DNA from: CAZHCA01 sp964530825
GTDB lineage: Bacteria > Bacteroidota > Bacteroidia > Chitinophagales > Saprospiraceae
NCBI GenBank assembly: GCA_964530825.1
Contig: CAZHCA010000008.1
Span: 1 to 64,000 of the forward strand
Direction: 5' to 3'
Length of the DNA: 64,000 nucleotides
Below the pieces are notes generated by a model. That model saw nothing but the letters and a program-made list of their open reading frames with translations, was not told the origin of the DNA and ran no database searches. Made by a program: the position numbers and the translations under genes. This document shows positions 63,716-64,000 of this stretch, piece by piece (the stretch's first letter is position 1; each line of letters starts with the position of its first letter).

Positions 63716-64000
63716 GTCCAGCAATTAAAGAGCGAATAATTTGGTTTGAATGCTGTTGGATTCGGACAAATAGATGGGAATTTTAACGGTTACATTCAAT
63801 ATAGCGTATTTTACGCATTTGAGAAACCGTAGCGGGGTGTTCGTTTCGGGTATTTCATACCGGCTTAAACCTAATCTAGAACCACCATCCTGTTTTTAGA
63901 GAACAGACGGTAGCTGTATCAGATGGATGCGGGGACCGCTGTAATTTGTCAAGCCCGTGATTTTTAGGGACCGTCGGCGGCTAGTACCCAGATGGACTTC
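63716..64000. other. Right end of the window, no gene seen
   Basis: About 285 bases upstream of fbp with no convincing open frame or RNA. The promoter of fbp should lie here, but I see no good TAnnTTTG element. The window may cut off a further gene. Confidence 0.4.

Overview
The window looks like chromosomal DNA of a Bacteroidota bacterium, probably of the Saprospiria (Lewinella-like) group. The evidence is the mix of genes: a GWxTD protein, a DUF2911 protein, YpdA, a caspase/TPR protein and many small exported proteins with Bacteroidota-style signal peptides. Start sites rarely show a Shine-Dalgarno sequence, and a few promoters match the Bacteroidota consensus TTTG-N(about 20)-TAnnTTTG. The species assignment is inference; there is no rRNA to test it.

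Layout. 0.2-23.8 kb is ordinary chromosome: priA, an aldo/keto reductase, an adenylate cyclase, a flavin disulfide oxidoreductase, a GCS2-CBS ligase overlapping an aspartoacylase-like deacylase, an arylsulfotransferase-like lipoprotein, an EthD-like protein divergent from a SARP/BTAD-type regulator, tRNA-Ala(GGC), ypdA, a 195-bp MITE-like inverted repeat, a polyprenyl synthase, a GNAT, an acylphosphatase, an M90 peptidase and an amidohydrolase.

24-54 kb is a layered defence island. It opens with a three-gene operon with ATGA overlaps: an EAD11-type adaptor, an unknown helical protein and an nSTAND1-TM-LRR NTPase. The NTPase is cut by one in-frame TAA inside a 69-bp LRR array. Next come both ends of a deleted type IIG restriction-modification gene around an IS5-family element, an intact Mrr endonuclease, an internally deleted IS1634-type element, an AbiEi-like protein with a palindromic operator inside its promoter, and a DUF4143 ATPase. 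A sigma-factor fragment is then joined to an adenine-rich sequence resembling a diversity-generating retroelement (DGR) template, followed by a GIY-YIG protein. The minus-strand block 52.1-38.4 kb encodes DUF499, DUF3780, a DUF1156 methylase, a toxin-antitoxin-SecB chaperone (TAC-like) module, a PLD/SNF2 helicase, a DUF262/DUF1524 (GmrSD-like) protein and a PPP phosphatase. The island ends with a formylglycine-generating-enzyme-fold (FGE) gene whose 3' end looks like a DGR variable repeat, and a Uma2 nuclease. No reverse transcriptase is present.

54.6-63.7 kb returns to housekeeping content: an MFS transporter, tsaC/sua5, DUF2911, lipoproteins, a GWxTD protein, a caspase-like protein and fructose-1,6-bisphosphatase.

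The most unusual points are the TAC-like module inside the DUF499/DUF3780/DUF1156/helicase cluster; the paired Asn/Gly/Gln-rich motif shared by the first two STAND-operon proteins; the LRR stop codon that a 138-bp repeat recombination would remove in frame; and the unmatched DGR template-like and variable-repeat-like sequences that share an 18-bp core.
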